Part shown: positions 7,457 to 15,394 of the stretch, in pieces
Layout of the letters: every line of letters starts with the position of its first letter
Numbering within the stretch: the first letter of the stretch is position 1
Source of the DNA: Streptosporangiaceae bacterium
Lineage (GTDB): Bacteria; Actinomycetota; Actinomycetes; Streptosporangiales; Streptosporangiaceae
DNA: 20,468 bases
NCBI GenBank assembly: GCA_030039095.1
Contig: JASHQP010000664.1
Span: 1 to 20,468 of the forward strand
Reading direction: 5' to 3'
Notes under the pieces: generated by a model
What the model was told of the DNA's origin: nothing
Databases searched by the model: none
The model's input: the letters and a program-made list of their open reading frames with translations, nothing else
Translations under genes and position numbers: made by a program

Positions 7457-9016
7457 TCATGATGGACTGGCGTCTGGGTCACTCAGTGCGCGGGCTCGGC
7501 GATCTTCGACGGCCCCGCGGTGTTGCTCGCCACTGTGAGCTGTCTGACCAGAGCTGAGTATTTCGCTGGCGCTGATGGCGAGCCACAACTCTGCCATGTC
7601 CTGGAAGCGGCGCGGGTGTCTGCCGGTGAGTTCCTCCACCTGCGCCATCCGGTGGATGACGGTGTTGCGGTGTACGTCGAGTTGGCGCGCGGTCGCCGTG
7701 ACGTTGCCGTCTAGCTCGAGAAACACCCGGGCGGACTCGAGCAGGTTCGTGCCGTGCCTGTTGTCGTGCCGGGCGAGGGGCCCGATGATTTCGTCGACGA
7801 TCCCGGTTAGGGCTCGGGGGTCGGCGGGTAGCCAGGTCGCCGAGCGCTGCATTGCTGAGAAGTCCACCAGCGACCGCCGCTGGGAACGCGCGTAGCGGAG
7901 CGCCCACAGGGCCTCGCGGCGGGGGACAGCCAGGGACTTCCTGGCGCGGAATGGCCGGCTGACACCGACGTGTGAGCGCGGGGTAGCAGCCAGGAATCCG
8001 AGGTCACTGGCCGGTTGCTGGAGCAGGACGTACAGTTCGCGTTGCTGCAGGATGAAGTGGGGGATGTCGGCCTCGATCAGCCGCTCGTGCAGTGCTTCGT
8101 CGGGGCCGAGGCCGTTGGACACGGCGGCAAGAATGAGGGGGCGGCCGGGGTCGAGATCGGCCAGCCGGAGCCGTGTCCGGATAGCGTCCCGGTCGAGCAT
8201 TCCGCTGAGCATCTCGCCGAGTGTCTCGGCGCCTTCCCGGCGCAGTGCCTCTCGTTCGCGTTGCAGGTTCGACAGTTCGAGGGCCGCGATGGTGGCTATG
8301 TGCCGCACGGCGAGCATGCCCAGTGGCTCGCGCCCTGGTTGCTCGGCCGCGACAAGGTAGCCAGCGATGCGGCCGCGGAGTGGGATGGGCACTGACACGC
8401 GGCCGCGGTCGCCGGGCGATGGGTCGGTTCCTGACGTGGGTGGCGCTATCCATCCCTGGGGGGCGCCTGGGATTCCGCGGATCAGCGGCCGGCCGGTGGG
8501 AGAGCACAGGTGCAGGCGGTACCCAGAGGTTTCCGAGAGGCGCGCGAAGAGCTGTGGCGGGCCGAGGCCGTGACTGGTGGCGAGCCGGAGGGTGTCGAAG
8601 ATTCGCAGGTAGGAGAGCAGGCGACGCTCGGATTGCTCGCGGTTGGCGGCAGTGACCAGGCTGGTGATGGCGAGGTAGGGGACCTCGTAGGCGACTTCGA
8701 GGACCGGCAGGTTCAGCGAGTCCGCCGTGGCCAGCATCTGCGGGGTTAGAGGTGGAGCGGACATCCCGTTCGCTATCGCGACCCCCGCTATGCCGTGGCT
8801 GACGATTCGCTCCAGGTAAGCGCACTGTCGCGCCGCGGTGCGCGGGATCGCCAGGCCGGTGGTCAGGATGAGCCCGGGCCCATCGATCCATGGCGTGGGG
8901 TCCTTCAGCTCGCACACATGTGCCCACTCGACATCGCGCTCCAGGCCGGAGGAGCCTGCCAGCACTGTGATGCCCAGATGGGGCACGCTGACCAGGTCGC
9001 CGATTGTGAATCCCAC
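7457..9016 (-). CDS. PucR-family transcriptional regulator
   Basis: A 519-residue regulator starting at a GTG at 9016 with GGAGAG four bases upstream. Residues 1-125 form the PucR N-terminal sensory domain (FTIGDLVSVPHLGITVLAGS, VEWAHVCELKDPTPWIDG, ILTTGLAIP). A central region (about 150-400) follows, with a GAF/CdaR GGDEF-like character. The C-terminal PucR helix-turn-helix is at about 440-470, with QLDVHRNTVIHRMAQVEELT and the following RRFQDMAELWLAI. Family members sense metabolites of purine, hydantoin, amino acid or polyamine catabolism and activate adjacent genes. It is divergent from the aldehyde dehydrogenase gene and sits upstream of the metallohydrolase gene, the classical position of a local regulator. 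The 270-bp region between 9017 and 9286 holds palindromes on both candidate promoters. Confidence 0.94.
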   Translation of the reverse strand: MGFTIGDLVSVPHLGITVLAGSSGLERDVEWAHVCELKDPTPWIDGPGLILTTGLAIPRTAARQCAYLERIVSHGIAGVAIANGMSAPPLTPQMLATADSLNLPVLEVAYEVPYLAITSLVTAANREQSERRLLSYLRIFDTLRLATSHGLGPPQLFARLSETSGYRLHLCSPTGRPLIRGIPGAPQGWIAPPTSGTDPSPGDRGRVSVPIPLRGRIAGYLVAAEQPGREPLGMLAVRHIATIAALELSNLQREREALRREGAETLGEMLSGMLDRDAIRTRLRLADLDPGRPLILAAVSNGLGPDEALHERLIEADIPHFILQQRELYVLLQQPASDLGFLAATPRSHVGVSRPFRARKSLAVPRREALWALRYARSQRRSLVDFSAMQRSATWLPADPRALTGIVDEIIGPLARHDNRHGTNLLESARVFLELDGNVTATARQLDVHRNTVIHRMAQVEELTGRHPRRFQDMAELWLAISASEILSSGQTAHSGEQHRGAVEDRRARALSDPDASPS

Positions 9017-9104
9017 GGCTCTCTCCGTGCTCAGGGCATCCGCGCAGCCGCCGCTCCGGCGGACACCGGCTGGTCACTCAGGCGGGCTGCATCGCTGTGG
9101 CTTC

Positions 9105-9134
9105 ATTGTCCCGGCCAAGGTTCTGTTTGTGCAA
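9105..9134 (-). promoter_or_regulatory. Candidate pucR-type gene promoter
   Basis: Read on the minus strand, a -35-like TTGCAC (9129-9134) and a -10-like GACAAT (9105-9110) are separated by 18 bases, about 90 bases before the regulator's GTG. The -35 overlaps the GTTTGTGC arm and the TGTGCAAGTGCACA palindrome, consistent with autoregulation. The assignment rests on consensus matching only. Confidence 0.4.
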
Positions 9135-9188
9135 GTGCACATCAGCCAACCATCTCGTTGTGTCGATTGCCAATTGACCAGCACAAAC
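9125..9188. promoter_or_regulatory. Paired operator candidate in the divergent pucR/aldehyde dehydrogenase region
   Basis: GTTTGTGC (9125-9132) and its exact inverse GCACAAAC (9181-9188) are 56 bp apart start to start. The left arm is embedded in a near-perfect palindrome TGTGCAAGTGCACA (9128-9141, six-base arms, two-base centre). The left site covers the minus-strand -35 and the right site lies inside the spacer of the plus-strand promoter. Symmetric placement suggests looping or co-operative binding by the local PucR protein, which is an inference. Confidence 0.5.
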
Positions 9189-9203
9189 GATGATCTTTAG
9201 GCT
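9174..9203 (+). promoter_or_regulatory. Candidate aldehyde dehydrogenase operon promoter
   Basis: TTGACC (9174-9179) and TAGGCT (9198-9203) with an 18-base spacer fit a primary sigma promoter of the TTGACN/TANNNT type. The operator arm GCACAAAC lies within the spacer. The start of transcription would fall near 9210, giving a leader of about 75 bases that contains the hairpin at 9208-9231. Confidence 0.45.
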
Positions 9204-9207
9204 GGCG

Positions 9208-9231
9208 GGGCACAGCGGGCAGTGTGCCCGC
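9208..9231 (+). promoter_or_regulatory. Leader hairpin with two mutually exclusive stems
   Basis: GGGCACA (9208-9214) pairs with TGTGCCC (9223-9229), while GCGGGC (9215-9220) pairs with GCCCGC (9226-9231) across a five-base loop. The two stems share the bases 9226-9229, so they cannot form together. It could be a DNA-level dyad for a regulator or a small RNA switch; the sequence does not decide. Confidence 0.35.
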
Positions 9232-9286
9232 AAAGGCCCGCGATCAGTCGTGGCGAGATGGCTTCGCTCCGGAGGGAGAGAGGCAG

Positions 9287-10723
9287 ATGACTACGGTCGA
9301 TACGCACAGGCAGGCGTTCATCGGCGGCGTGTGGGTCGATGGTGGTGACGGCACGATCGAGGTCCGCTCCCCGCATTCGGGCGAGGTCGTCGGAACGGTG
9401 ACCCGCTGCAGCGCTGATGATGTGGACCGGGCGGCCCGGGCGGCGCAGGCGGCCTTTCCCACGTGGAAGCAGACCCCGCTGGTGAAGCGTGTGGATCTGC
9501 TTTACCGCGCCTATGAGCTGTGCAAGGAGCGGAACGAGGCGATTGCGCGCCAGATCTCCCAGGAGATGGGCAAGACCATCCGTGAATCCCGGGAGGAGAT
9601 GGTCGAGTACGCATGCGAGCACTTTCGCCGCGCTGCGGAGGACGTGCTGCGCTACCGGGGCCAGGTGCTGCCGTCAACCCAAGAGCGGACCGCAGGTAAG
9701 CGGATTGTCGTCACGCAAGAGCCAGCCGGGGTGGTAGCGGTGGTGACGCCCTGGAACTTCCCGGTCGACATCGCTGCCATCGCCATCTGCTATGCGCTCG
9801 CGATCGGCGACACGGTTATATGGAAACCCAGCGAGCACGCACCGCTTTCATCCGCGATGCTCGCCGAGGTGTTCCACGACGCCGGCTTCCCTCCGGGCAC
9901 CGTGAACATGGTCACCGGCGAGGCAGAGGTCGGTCACGCGGTGGTGGCGCATTCCGGCGTCAGCGCCGTCGTCTTCACCGGCTCCACCAAGACCGGCGAG
10001 GCGATCGCCTCGTCCATCGGGCTGAAGAAACGGGTGCTCGAGCTAGGCGGGAACGGCCCCCTCATCGTGCGTGCTGATGCTGACCTCGAGCGCGCCGCCG
10101 ACGCCGCCATCCTTGGCTGCTATTACCTGGCTGGCCAGTGCTGTACCGCAGCTGAGCGGCTGCTGGTCCACGACTCGGTGCGCGAGGACTTCATCGGCCA
10201 CCTCACCGACCGGGCCGGCCGACTGCGGGTCGGAGACCCACTCGACGAAACGACCGACATGGGTCCACTGTGCAATGCCGGTGTCCTGGCGCGGACCCGT
10301 GAACACGTCGACGATGCGGTCGCCAGCGGAGCCAAGATCGTGCTAGGTGGCACCACGAACGGCCTGTACTTCGCGCCCACCGTACTGGACCGGGTCACGC
10401 CGGAGATGCTGATCGCCCGCGAGGAGACCTTCGGTCCCGTGGCACCGATCATGCCGTTCGGCACCGATGACGAGGCGATCACGATCGCCAACGCGACCGG
10501 CTACGGGCTGACCGCCGCGGTCTTCACCAATGACTTGCGGATGGCCTGGCGTTATGCGGAATCGCTGAATCACGGCACGGTGATGGTGAACGAGACCACC
10601 AACTACTGGGACCAGCTGGCACCGTTCGGTGGCCGCGGAAAGTCCGGCACCGGGCGTGAGCTTTCCTCCTGGATGCTGGACGCCCTTACCGAGACGAAGC
10701 AGATCGTGTTCGACATCGGGTAG
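9287..10723 (+). CDS. NAD(P)-dependent aldehyde dehydrogenase
   Basis: A 478-residue class I/II-like aldehyde dehydrogenase, which oxidises an aldehyde or semialdehyde to the acid. The ATG at 9287 follows a purine-rich GGAGGGAGAG site. Catalytic features include the oxyanion Asn157 in VTPWNFP, the general base Glu252 in VLELGGNGP and the nucleophile Cys286 in AGQCCTAAE. The cofactor Rossmann signature FTGSTKTGEAIA and the EETFGPVAPIM and FGGRGKSGTGRE motifs also fit. The length and the ELGGNGP variant suggest the succinate-semialdehyde/benzaldehyde/vanillin-type branch, but substrate prediction within this superfamily is unreliable. It is the first gene of a plus-strand run with a nine-base gap to the next gene. 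Together with the regulator upstream it is probably the entry point of the inducible operon. Confidence 0.93.
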   Translation: MTTVDTHRQAFIGGVWVDGGDGTIEVRSPHSGEVVGTVTRCSADDVDRAARAAQAAFPTWKQTPLVKRVDLLYRAYELCKERNEAIARQISQEMGKTIRESREEMVEYACEHFRRAAEDVLRYRGQVLPSTQERTAGKRIVVTQEPAGVVAVVTPWNFPVDIAAIAICYALAIGDTVIWKPSEHAPLSSAMLAEVFHDAGFPPGTVNMVTGEAEVGHAVVAHSGVSAVVFTGSTKTGEAIASSIGLKKRVLELGGNGPLIVRADADLERAADAAILGCYYLAGQCCTAAERLLVHDSVREDFIGHLTDRAGRLRVGDPLDETTDMGPLCNAGVLARTREHVDDAVASGAKIVLGGTTNGLYFAPTVLDRVTPEMLIAREETFGPVAPIMPFGTDDEAITIANATGYGLTAAVFTNDLRMAWRYAESLNHGTVMVNETTNYWDQLAPFGGRGKSGTGRELSSWMLDALTETKQIVFDIG

Positions 10724-10732
10724 GAGGCCGCC

Positions 10733-10951
10733 TTGGGAAACGACGGACTGCAGCTACCGGCCAGCCAGCTGGACGCGCTGCACGCTATCCCCGCCGACGA
10801 CATGCTCGTGAACCCGGCGGAGCTGGAATCTGTGCTGGAGGAGCCGGGCAGCGAAGGCCTCGTCTCCCAGAGGGACTTGCTTTGGTGGACCCTCGGATCG
10901 CTCATGGTCGCGATCATCGCGGCGATCTGCTGGGCCGCGAGCGGACACTGA
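10733..10951 (+). CDS. Small single-pass membrane protein, uncharacterised
   Basis: A 72-residue protein starting at a TTG, chosen because AGGAGG (10722-10727), overlapping the aldehyde dehydrogenase stop codon, is five bases upstream. Residues 1-47 are acidic and soluble (LPASQLDALHAIPADDML, then PAELESVLEEPGSE). Residues about 49-70 form one hydrophobic helix, LLWWTLGSLMVAIIAAICWA, and the chain ends at SGH. The acidic part is probably outside or cytoplasmic depending on topology; Arg47 just before the helix favours a cytoplasmic N-terminus. It sits 9 bp after the dehydrogenase and 11 bp before the permease start, each with its own strong ribosome site, so it is very likely a real gene. I know of no named family. 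An accessory subunit of the NCS1 permease is the obvious contextual guess. Confidence 0.75.
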   Translation: MGNDGLQLPASQLDALHAIPADDMLVNPAELESVLEEPGSEGLVSQRDLLWWTLGSLMVAIIAAICWAASGH

Positions 10952-10962
10952 GGGAGGCCACC

Positions 10963-12429
10963 GTGGCATCTGCTTCTGTCGACAGCGTCCCGCCGAGATC
11001 TTCCCGCTATGGCCAGGACGTCCTGCCGCTTCCCCGCGCCGACCGGTACGCAGGGTCACTGCTGATGTTCTGGCTGTGGGCTGGCGGCAACGTCCTGCTC
11101 ACCACGTTCCTCCTCGGCGGTTACTACGCGAATGCCCTGGGGGTCACCGGCCTGATCGTCGCGACCTGTGTCGGGAGCCTGCTCGGGTGCTTGTGGCCGG
11201 CCCTCACCGGGCTGCGCAGCGCGCGCTACGGCGTAGATGAGTACGTCGGCATGCGGTCGACGTTTGGCACCTACGGTTCCTATATCGGGGTTGTTCTTCT
11301 TGTCGTGATCAACTTCGGCTGGATCGGGATCCTGGCCCAGATCGCCGGCAACTCCGGCATTTCCGCCGTCAAGGAACTCACCAAGTCGGGCGATTTCTCC
11401 ACCCGATTCGGCGCGAACTGGTTCACCCTTTTCGCGCTCATCTGCGGAATCGTCATCCCGGTAATCATGCTGTATATCAGCCCGAAGACCGTCTTCCGCC
11501 TGGTCAAGTGGGCGGTGCCGCTGCTCATCCTGTTCGCGTTCGTGCTGCTCGGGAAGCTGCTCGCCACCTACAGCTGGGGCAGGCTCAACGCGATCCACCC
11601 CGACCACTCGGTGACCTTCGCCTACGCCATCGAGGCGGCCGTCGCTTACAACATCTCCTGGTTCCCGTACATGGGTTCGTGGAACCGGTTCGCCAAGACG
11701 CAGAAGGCGGCGTTCTGGGGCGCCTGGGGCGGGCTGACCGTCGTGAGCATCATCTTCGCCGTCATCGGCGGGATGGCCGCGCTCGCCTTCAACACCGCGG
11801 ACCCGAGCGCGTGGGCGACCAAGTCCGGCCTGGGCATCGCGGCCATCTTCATCATCGTCTTCTCCACGATCATCAACTGCGCCATGCTGTTCTACGCCTC
11901 CGTCATGGCTCTCAAGGTGGCCATCCCCAAGGTCAACTACCATCTCCTCGTCCTGCTCGTAGCCATCCCGTCCATCCCGTTCCTGTACCAGGGGACGCTG
12001 TCGGCGAAATTCAACGACATCCTCACGGTGGTCGGCGCGCTGGAGGCCCCGTACTGGGGGATCGCGCTCGGCGACTACTTCCTGCTGCGCCGCGAGCGGC
12101 TATCGGTCCCCGATCTGTACCGGCGGCACGGTCCCTACTGGTTCGCCGGCGGCTTCAACCTCGGCGCGATCGTGATCTGGGTGCTCGGGGTGGCACTGTG
12201 GCTGTGGCTCGCCGGATCCACCTCTCTCATTTCGTGGGCGCAGAGTTTTGGCACCGGCGTGCACGTTTACAACGTGATAACGGCGTCCACCCCGGTGATC
12301 TTGCTGTGCGCGGTCGCGTACTACATCTTTGGGCACCGCCTCGGATGGATGCTGCGGTCGGCAGCCGAGCCGGCGGGGAAAGAGCCAAGGGCGGCCACCG
12401 CCGGAGTGCCCGAGACGGATGGCGGCTGA
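10963..12429 (+). CDS. NCS1-family permease (purine-cytosine/hydantoin/allantoin-type)
   Basis: A 488-residue polytopic membrane protein beginning at a GTG preceded by GGGAGG (10952-10957, five-base spacing); upstream ATG/GTG codons would read into the preceding gene in another frame. About twelve hydrophobic segments can be counted, beginning with SLLMFWLWAGGNVLLTTFLL. NCS1-like features include the early Ser-rich cytoplasmic stretch, VGSLLGCLWPALTGLRSARY, the GMRSTFGTYGS segment and the SWFPYMGSWNRFAKT loop. NCS1 proteins import nucleobases, hydantoins, allantoin or related ring compounds with Na+ or H+. The last bases overlap the next gene's start by 11 bp, indicating translational coupling to the FAD enzyme, so imported solute is probably fed directly to that enzyme's pathway. 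Exact substrate unknown. Confidence 0.88.
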   Translation: MASASVDSVPPRSSRYGQDVLPLPRADRYAGSLLMFWLWAGGNVLLTTFLLGGYYANALGVTGLIVATCVGSLLGCLWPALTGLRSARYGVDEYVGMRSTFGTYGSYIGVVLLVVINFGWIGILAQIAGNSGISAVKELTKSGDFSTRFGANWFTLFALICGIVIPVIMLYISPKTVFRLVKWAVPLLILFAFVLLGKLLATYSWGRLNAIHPDHSVTFAYAIEAAVAYNISWFPYMGSWNRFAKTQKAAFWGAWGGLTVVSIIFAVIGGMAALAFNTADPSAWATKSGLGIAAIFIIVFSTIINCAMLFYASVMALKVAIPKVNYHLLVLLVAIPSIPFLYQGTLSAKFNDILTVVGALEAPYWGIALGDYFLLRRERLSVPDLYRRHGPYWFAGGFNLGAIVIWVLGVALWLWLAGSTSLISWAQSFGTGVHVYNVITASTPVILLCAVAYYIFGHRLGWMLRSAAEPAGKEPRAATAGVPETDGG

Positions 12430-14884
12430 TCCGGTGGAGCACGGTATTCCCGCCCGGGCCCAGGTCGTCGTGGTGGGAGGAGGGATCGTTGGCTGTAGCA
12501 CCGCGTACCACCTGGCCAAGCGTGGGTGGACCGATGTGGTGGTGCTGGAGCGCAAGCGCCTGACCTCGGGCACCACCTGGCACGCCGCGGGCCTGATCAC
12601 CCAGGCCCGGCCCACCTTCGGCACGCGGGAGATCGTCAAGCGAAGCCTGGAGGTCTTCCGGTCGCTGGCAGGGGAAACCGGATTCTCGCCGGGATTCGAG
12701 CGGACCGGCACCCTGCACCTCGCCGACAGCGACGAACGGTGGGAGGAACTTCGTCGGCAGGCATCGGCCGCCCGCTCGAACGGGATCCGGGCCGAACTGC
12801 TGTCCCCCGAGGACGCCGCGGAACTGTTCCCGCCTCTGCACGTCGCGGACCTGACGGGAGTCGTCAGTTACCCCGACGACGGCCGCGGCAATGCGGCCGA
12901 CACCACCATGGCGCTGGCCCGCGGCGCCCAGCAACTCGGCGTGCAGATCTTCGAGAACACCAAAGCCACCGGCGTCACCCGCCGGGGCGGACAGGTTAGG
13001 GCGGTGAGAACGCCGGACGGCGAAGTCGAGGCCGAGTATGTCGTGAACGCCACCGGCATGTGGGGCCGGGAATTTGGCGCAAAAGCCGGAGTGAGGGTCC
13101 CGCTGCAAGCGCTGGCCCACTACTACGTGATCACCGACGCCATCCCCGGCCTGCCCCGGGGACTGCCGACGATCAAGAGCGCACCCGACTACGCCTATGT
13201 CAAGAACGAAGGCGCCGGGCTCATGGTCGGCTTCTTCGAACCAGGCAGCTACCCCTGGTCCCCCCGCGGCATCCCCGGTGACGCGGAGTTCACCAGGCTG
13301 CCCGAGGACTGGGATCATCTCGGCCCCTTCTACGAGAAAATGATCAAGCGCCTGCCGGTCCTCGCCGGCACAGGAATCCGGCTGCATTTCTGCGGCCCGG
13401 AAAGCTTCACCCCCGACGGGCTCTACCACCTCGGTCAGGTCCCGGGCCTGCATAACTATTTCGTCGCGGCGGGCTTCAACTCCGTCGGCTTCCTCAGCGG
13501 CCCCGGCGCCGGCGCCGTGCTTGCCGACTGGATCATCGATGGCCGCTCGCCGCTTGACCTGCCCGAGGCCGACCCCCGCCGGGTCGCCCCGCACGAGACC
13601 AACCGGCGCTTCCTGGAGCAGCGGGTCACCGAAAGCCTGGACCTCGCTTACGAGATCCACTGGCCCTTCCAGCAGCGCACCAGCGCCCGGGGACTGCGCC
13701 GCAGCCCGCTGCACGAACGCGTCGAAGCCGCCGGGGCTGTCTTCGGCGAGCTGCTGGGCTGGGAGCGGGCCAACTGGTACGCGCCCCCCGGCGTCCCCAG
13801 AACCTACGAGTACTCCTTCGGGCGGCAGAACTGGTTCGAGCACTCGGCGGCCGAGCACCGGGCCGTCCGGGAAGCCGTGGGGCTGTTCGACACCTCATCC
13901 TTCGGCAAGCTGCTGGTCCAGGGCCGGGACGCGGAGGCTGTGCTGCAGCGCGTCTGCGCGAACAACGTGACGGTCGATCCCGGCCGCATCGTCTACACCC
14001 AGTGGCTCAACGAGCACGGCGGCATCGAAGCGGACGTGACCGTCACCCGGCTCGGCGAGCAGCAGTTCCTGGTCCTGTCCGGCCCGGCCACCATTACCCG
14101 TGACCGGGACTGGCTGGAGCGGCACATCGGCCCGGGTGATTTCGCCACCGTCACCGACATCAGCGCCACCATGGCCATGGTTCCCGTCATGGGCCCCCGT
14201 TCACGGCAGCTGCTGCAGTCCCTCACCGACGCCGACCTCTCACCGGAAGCATTCCCGTTCGGGACCTCACAGGAGATCGATCTCGGATGCGCCTTCGTGC
14301 GCGCCACCAGGATCACCTACGTCGGCGAACTCGGCTGGGAACTGCTCATCCCAGCCGACCTCGCTGTCCACGTGTATGAGACTGTGATCACAGCCGGCGC
14401 GGCGCTTGGCATTCGCCACGCCGGCTACCACGCCCTGGACTCCCTGCGATCGGAGAAGGCGTACCGGAGCTGGGGCCACGACATCTCCGGCGGCGATACC
14501 CCTCTGGAAGCCGGCCTCAGCTTCGCGGTCGCCTGGGACAAGCCAGGCGGCTTCATCGGCAGGGAAGCCCTGCTCCGCCAGCGTGAGCAAGGAGTACGGC
14601 GTCGGCTGGTGCACTTCACCCTCGACGACCCGCAAACCCTCGCCTACCACGACGAGCCCATCTACAGGGACGGCGAACAGGTCGGCCACCTGTCCTCGGC
14701 CGCGTACGGGCACACCCTCGGCCGGACCGTGGCGCTCGGGTACGTGACCGCGCCAGCGCCAGGCACGGCACCGTCGTGGTTTGCGTCCGGCCGTTACGAG
14801 ATCGAGGTCGCGACGCAGCGGATCCCGGCCCAAGCCTCGCTGCGGCCCTTCTACGACCCGAAGGGGACCCGGGCGCGATGCTAA
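12419..14884 (+). CDS. Dimethylglycine/sarcosine dehydrogenase-type FAD oxidoreductase fused to GcvT domain
   Basis: An 821-residue two-module enzyme. The N-terminal DAO/FAD module has the dinucleotide motif GGGIVG at residues 20-25 and His55 in SGTTWHAAGL. In mitochondrial and bacterial dimethylglycine and sarcosine dehydrogenases this is the residue covalently linked to FAD. The FAD module ends with FNSVGFLSGPGAGAVLADWI near residue 375. From about residue 460 the GcvT (aminomethyltransferase) module follows: YEYSFGRQNWFEHSAAEHRA, VGLFDTSSFGKLLV, RITYVGELGWELLIP, ALDSLRSEKAYRSWG and the folate-barrel C-terminus. Such fusions oxidatively remove an N-methyl group and pass it to tetrahydrofolate as 5,10-methylene-THF. 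The ATG at 12419 overlaps the permease end by 11 bp. Length fits the family and no damage is seen. Substrate could be dimethylglycine, sarcosine or another N-methyl amine. Confidence 0.9.
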   Translation: MAADPVEHGIPARAQVVVVGGGIVGCSTAYHLAKRGWTDVVVLERKRLTSGTTWHAAGLITQARPTFGTREIVKRSLEVFRSLAGETGFSPGFERTGTLHLADSDERWEELRRQASAARSNGIRAELLSPEDAAELFPPLHVADLTGVVSYPDDGRGNAADTTMALARGAQQLGVQIFENTKATGVTRRGGQVRAVRTPDGEVEAEYVVNATGMWGREFGAKAGVRVPLQALAHYYVITDAIPGLPRGLPTIKSAPDYAYVKNEGAGLMVGFFEPGSYPWSPRGIPGDAEFTRLPEDWDHLGPFYEKMIKRLPVLAGTGIRLHFCGPESFTPDGLYHLGQVPGLHNYFVAAGFNSVGFLSGPGAGAVLADWIIDGRSPLDLPEADPRRVAPHETNRRFLEQRVTESLDLAYEIHWPFQQRTSARGLRRSPLHERVEAAGAVFGELLGWERANWYAPPGVPRTYEYSFGRQNWFEHSAAEHRAVREAVGLFDTSSFGKLLVQGRDAEAVLQRVCANNVTVDPGRIVYTQWLNEHGGIEADVTVTRLGEQQFLVLSGPATITRDRDWLERHIGPGDFATVTDISATMAMVPVMGPRSRQLLQSLTDADLSPEAFPFGTSQEIDLGCAFVRATRITYVGELGWELLIPADLAVHVYETVITAGAALGIRHAGYHALDSLRSEKAYRSWGHDISGGDTPLEAGLSFAVAWDKPGGFIGREALLRQREQGVRRRLVHFTLDDPQTLAYHDEPIYRDGEQVGHLSSAAYGHTLGRTVALGYVTAPAPGTAPSWFASGRYEIEVATQRIPAQASLRPFYDPKGTRARC

Positions 14885-15038
14885 GTTCCCGTGGCCATTC
14901 CATCGGAAACCCTGGGCATAACGGCGGGAGAATAAACAAGCTGTACCCACTCCACCCGGGAAGAGTCGCCCTGGTCGGAGGGCGGCCCGACGCGTTGCAT
15001 GCCGCTTGCCAGGAACGCGGGTAAACGAGACGCGCGGT
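14885..15038. other. Intergenic gap, nothing recognised
   Basis: These 154 bases after the FAD-GcvT stop include an AT-richer run (GAGAATAAACAAGCTG near 14927), but no convincing hairpin terminator or promoter pair could be identified. Confidence 0.4.
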
Positions 15039-15215
15039 GTGCTGGACGTCACCGCGACGCTGGACCGGCCGGGTGTGAAGGCCAGCGAGGTGATCGTCGA
15101 TGAGGACGGCTACGTCGAGCTGCGCTACTGGAACCCGCCGACTGCCACCCCGGAGCAGATCACCTCGGTCATCGTCCGCGCGCTGGCCGCGATCACCGTC
15201 GCGCAGCGGTCCTGA
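15039..15215 (+). CDS. Small conserved hypothetical protein
   Basis: A 58-residue soluble protein counted from the GTG at 15039 (VLDVTATLDRPGVKASEVIV); a TTG at 15006 would add 11 residues of poorer quality. The rest is DEDGYVELRYWNPP, then TATPEQITSVIVRALAAITV. It alternates short strands with one C-terminal helix and has no signal peptide or membrane segment. I recall similarly short actinobacterial proteins of unknown function, but cannot name a family. The ribosome site is not obvious. It lies between the catabolic operon and the solute-binding protein, and could belong to either. Base composition and codon use match the neighbours, which supports it being coding. Confidence 0.6.
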   Translation: MLDVTATLDRPGVKASEVIVDEDGYVELRYWNPPTATPEQITSVIVRALAAITVAQRS

Positions 15216-15247
15216 CCACGGGCCGGCGGTGCCCGGACTCCCTGCTC

Positions 15248-15292
15248 GGTATCGGTCCGTGCGGGTGCCGTGCCCGCTTGGTATCGATTCCG
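15248..15292. repeat. Direct repeat GGTATCG with ~3-turn spacing upstream of the solute-binding protein
   Basis: GGTATCGGTCCG (15248-15259) and GGTATCGATTCCG (15280-15292) share their first seven bases and a TCCG end, starting 32 bp apart. A short stem GCGGG/CCCGC lies between them. The position, just upstream of the promoter candidate at 15313-15342, would suit an activator site; this is inferred. Confidence 0.3.
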
Positions 15293-15312
15293 CAGCATCG
15301 GTGGTGTTTCTC

Positions 15313-15342
15313 TTGAGAGGCTCCCGGCCGCCGGCCTACGTT
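15313..15342 (+). promoter_or_regulatory. Candidate promoter of the solute-binding protein gene
   Basis: TTGAGA (15313-15318) and TACGTT (15337-15342) are separated by 18 bases and fit the TTGNNN/TANNNT pattern, about 50 bases before the ATG at 15395. No experimental support; alternative sites are possible in this GC-rich leader. Confidence 0.4.
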
Positions 15343-15394
15343 CGGAGAGGACAAACGTTTTTCTACGTGCTTGCCGGGCTAAGGAGATGCGACG

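Noticed and set aside
5054..7462. An 802-codon open frame on the plus strand opposite the metallohydrolase gene
   Set aside because: It is antisense to a well-supported gene, is Arg/Ala/Val/Asp-rich with no recognisable motif, and long antisense frames are expected at this GC content.
11056..11943. A 295-codon minus-strand frame opposite the NCS1 permease
   Set aside because: Highly charged Asp/Glu/Arg/Gly reading that is the mirror of hydrophobic codons in the permease; not a gene.
12227..13858. A 543-codon minus-strand frame opposite the permease/FAD-GcvT genes
   Set aside because: No family motif, composition typical of a GC-driven shadow, and it crosses the overlap of two real genes.
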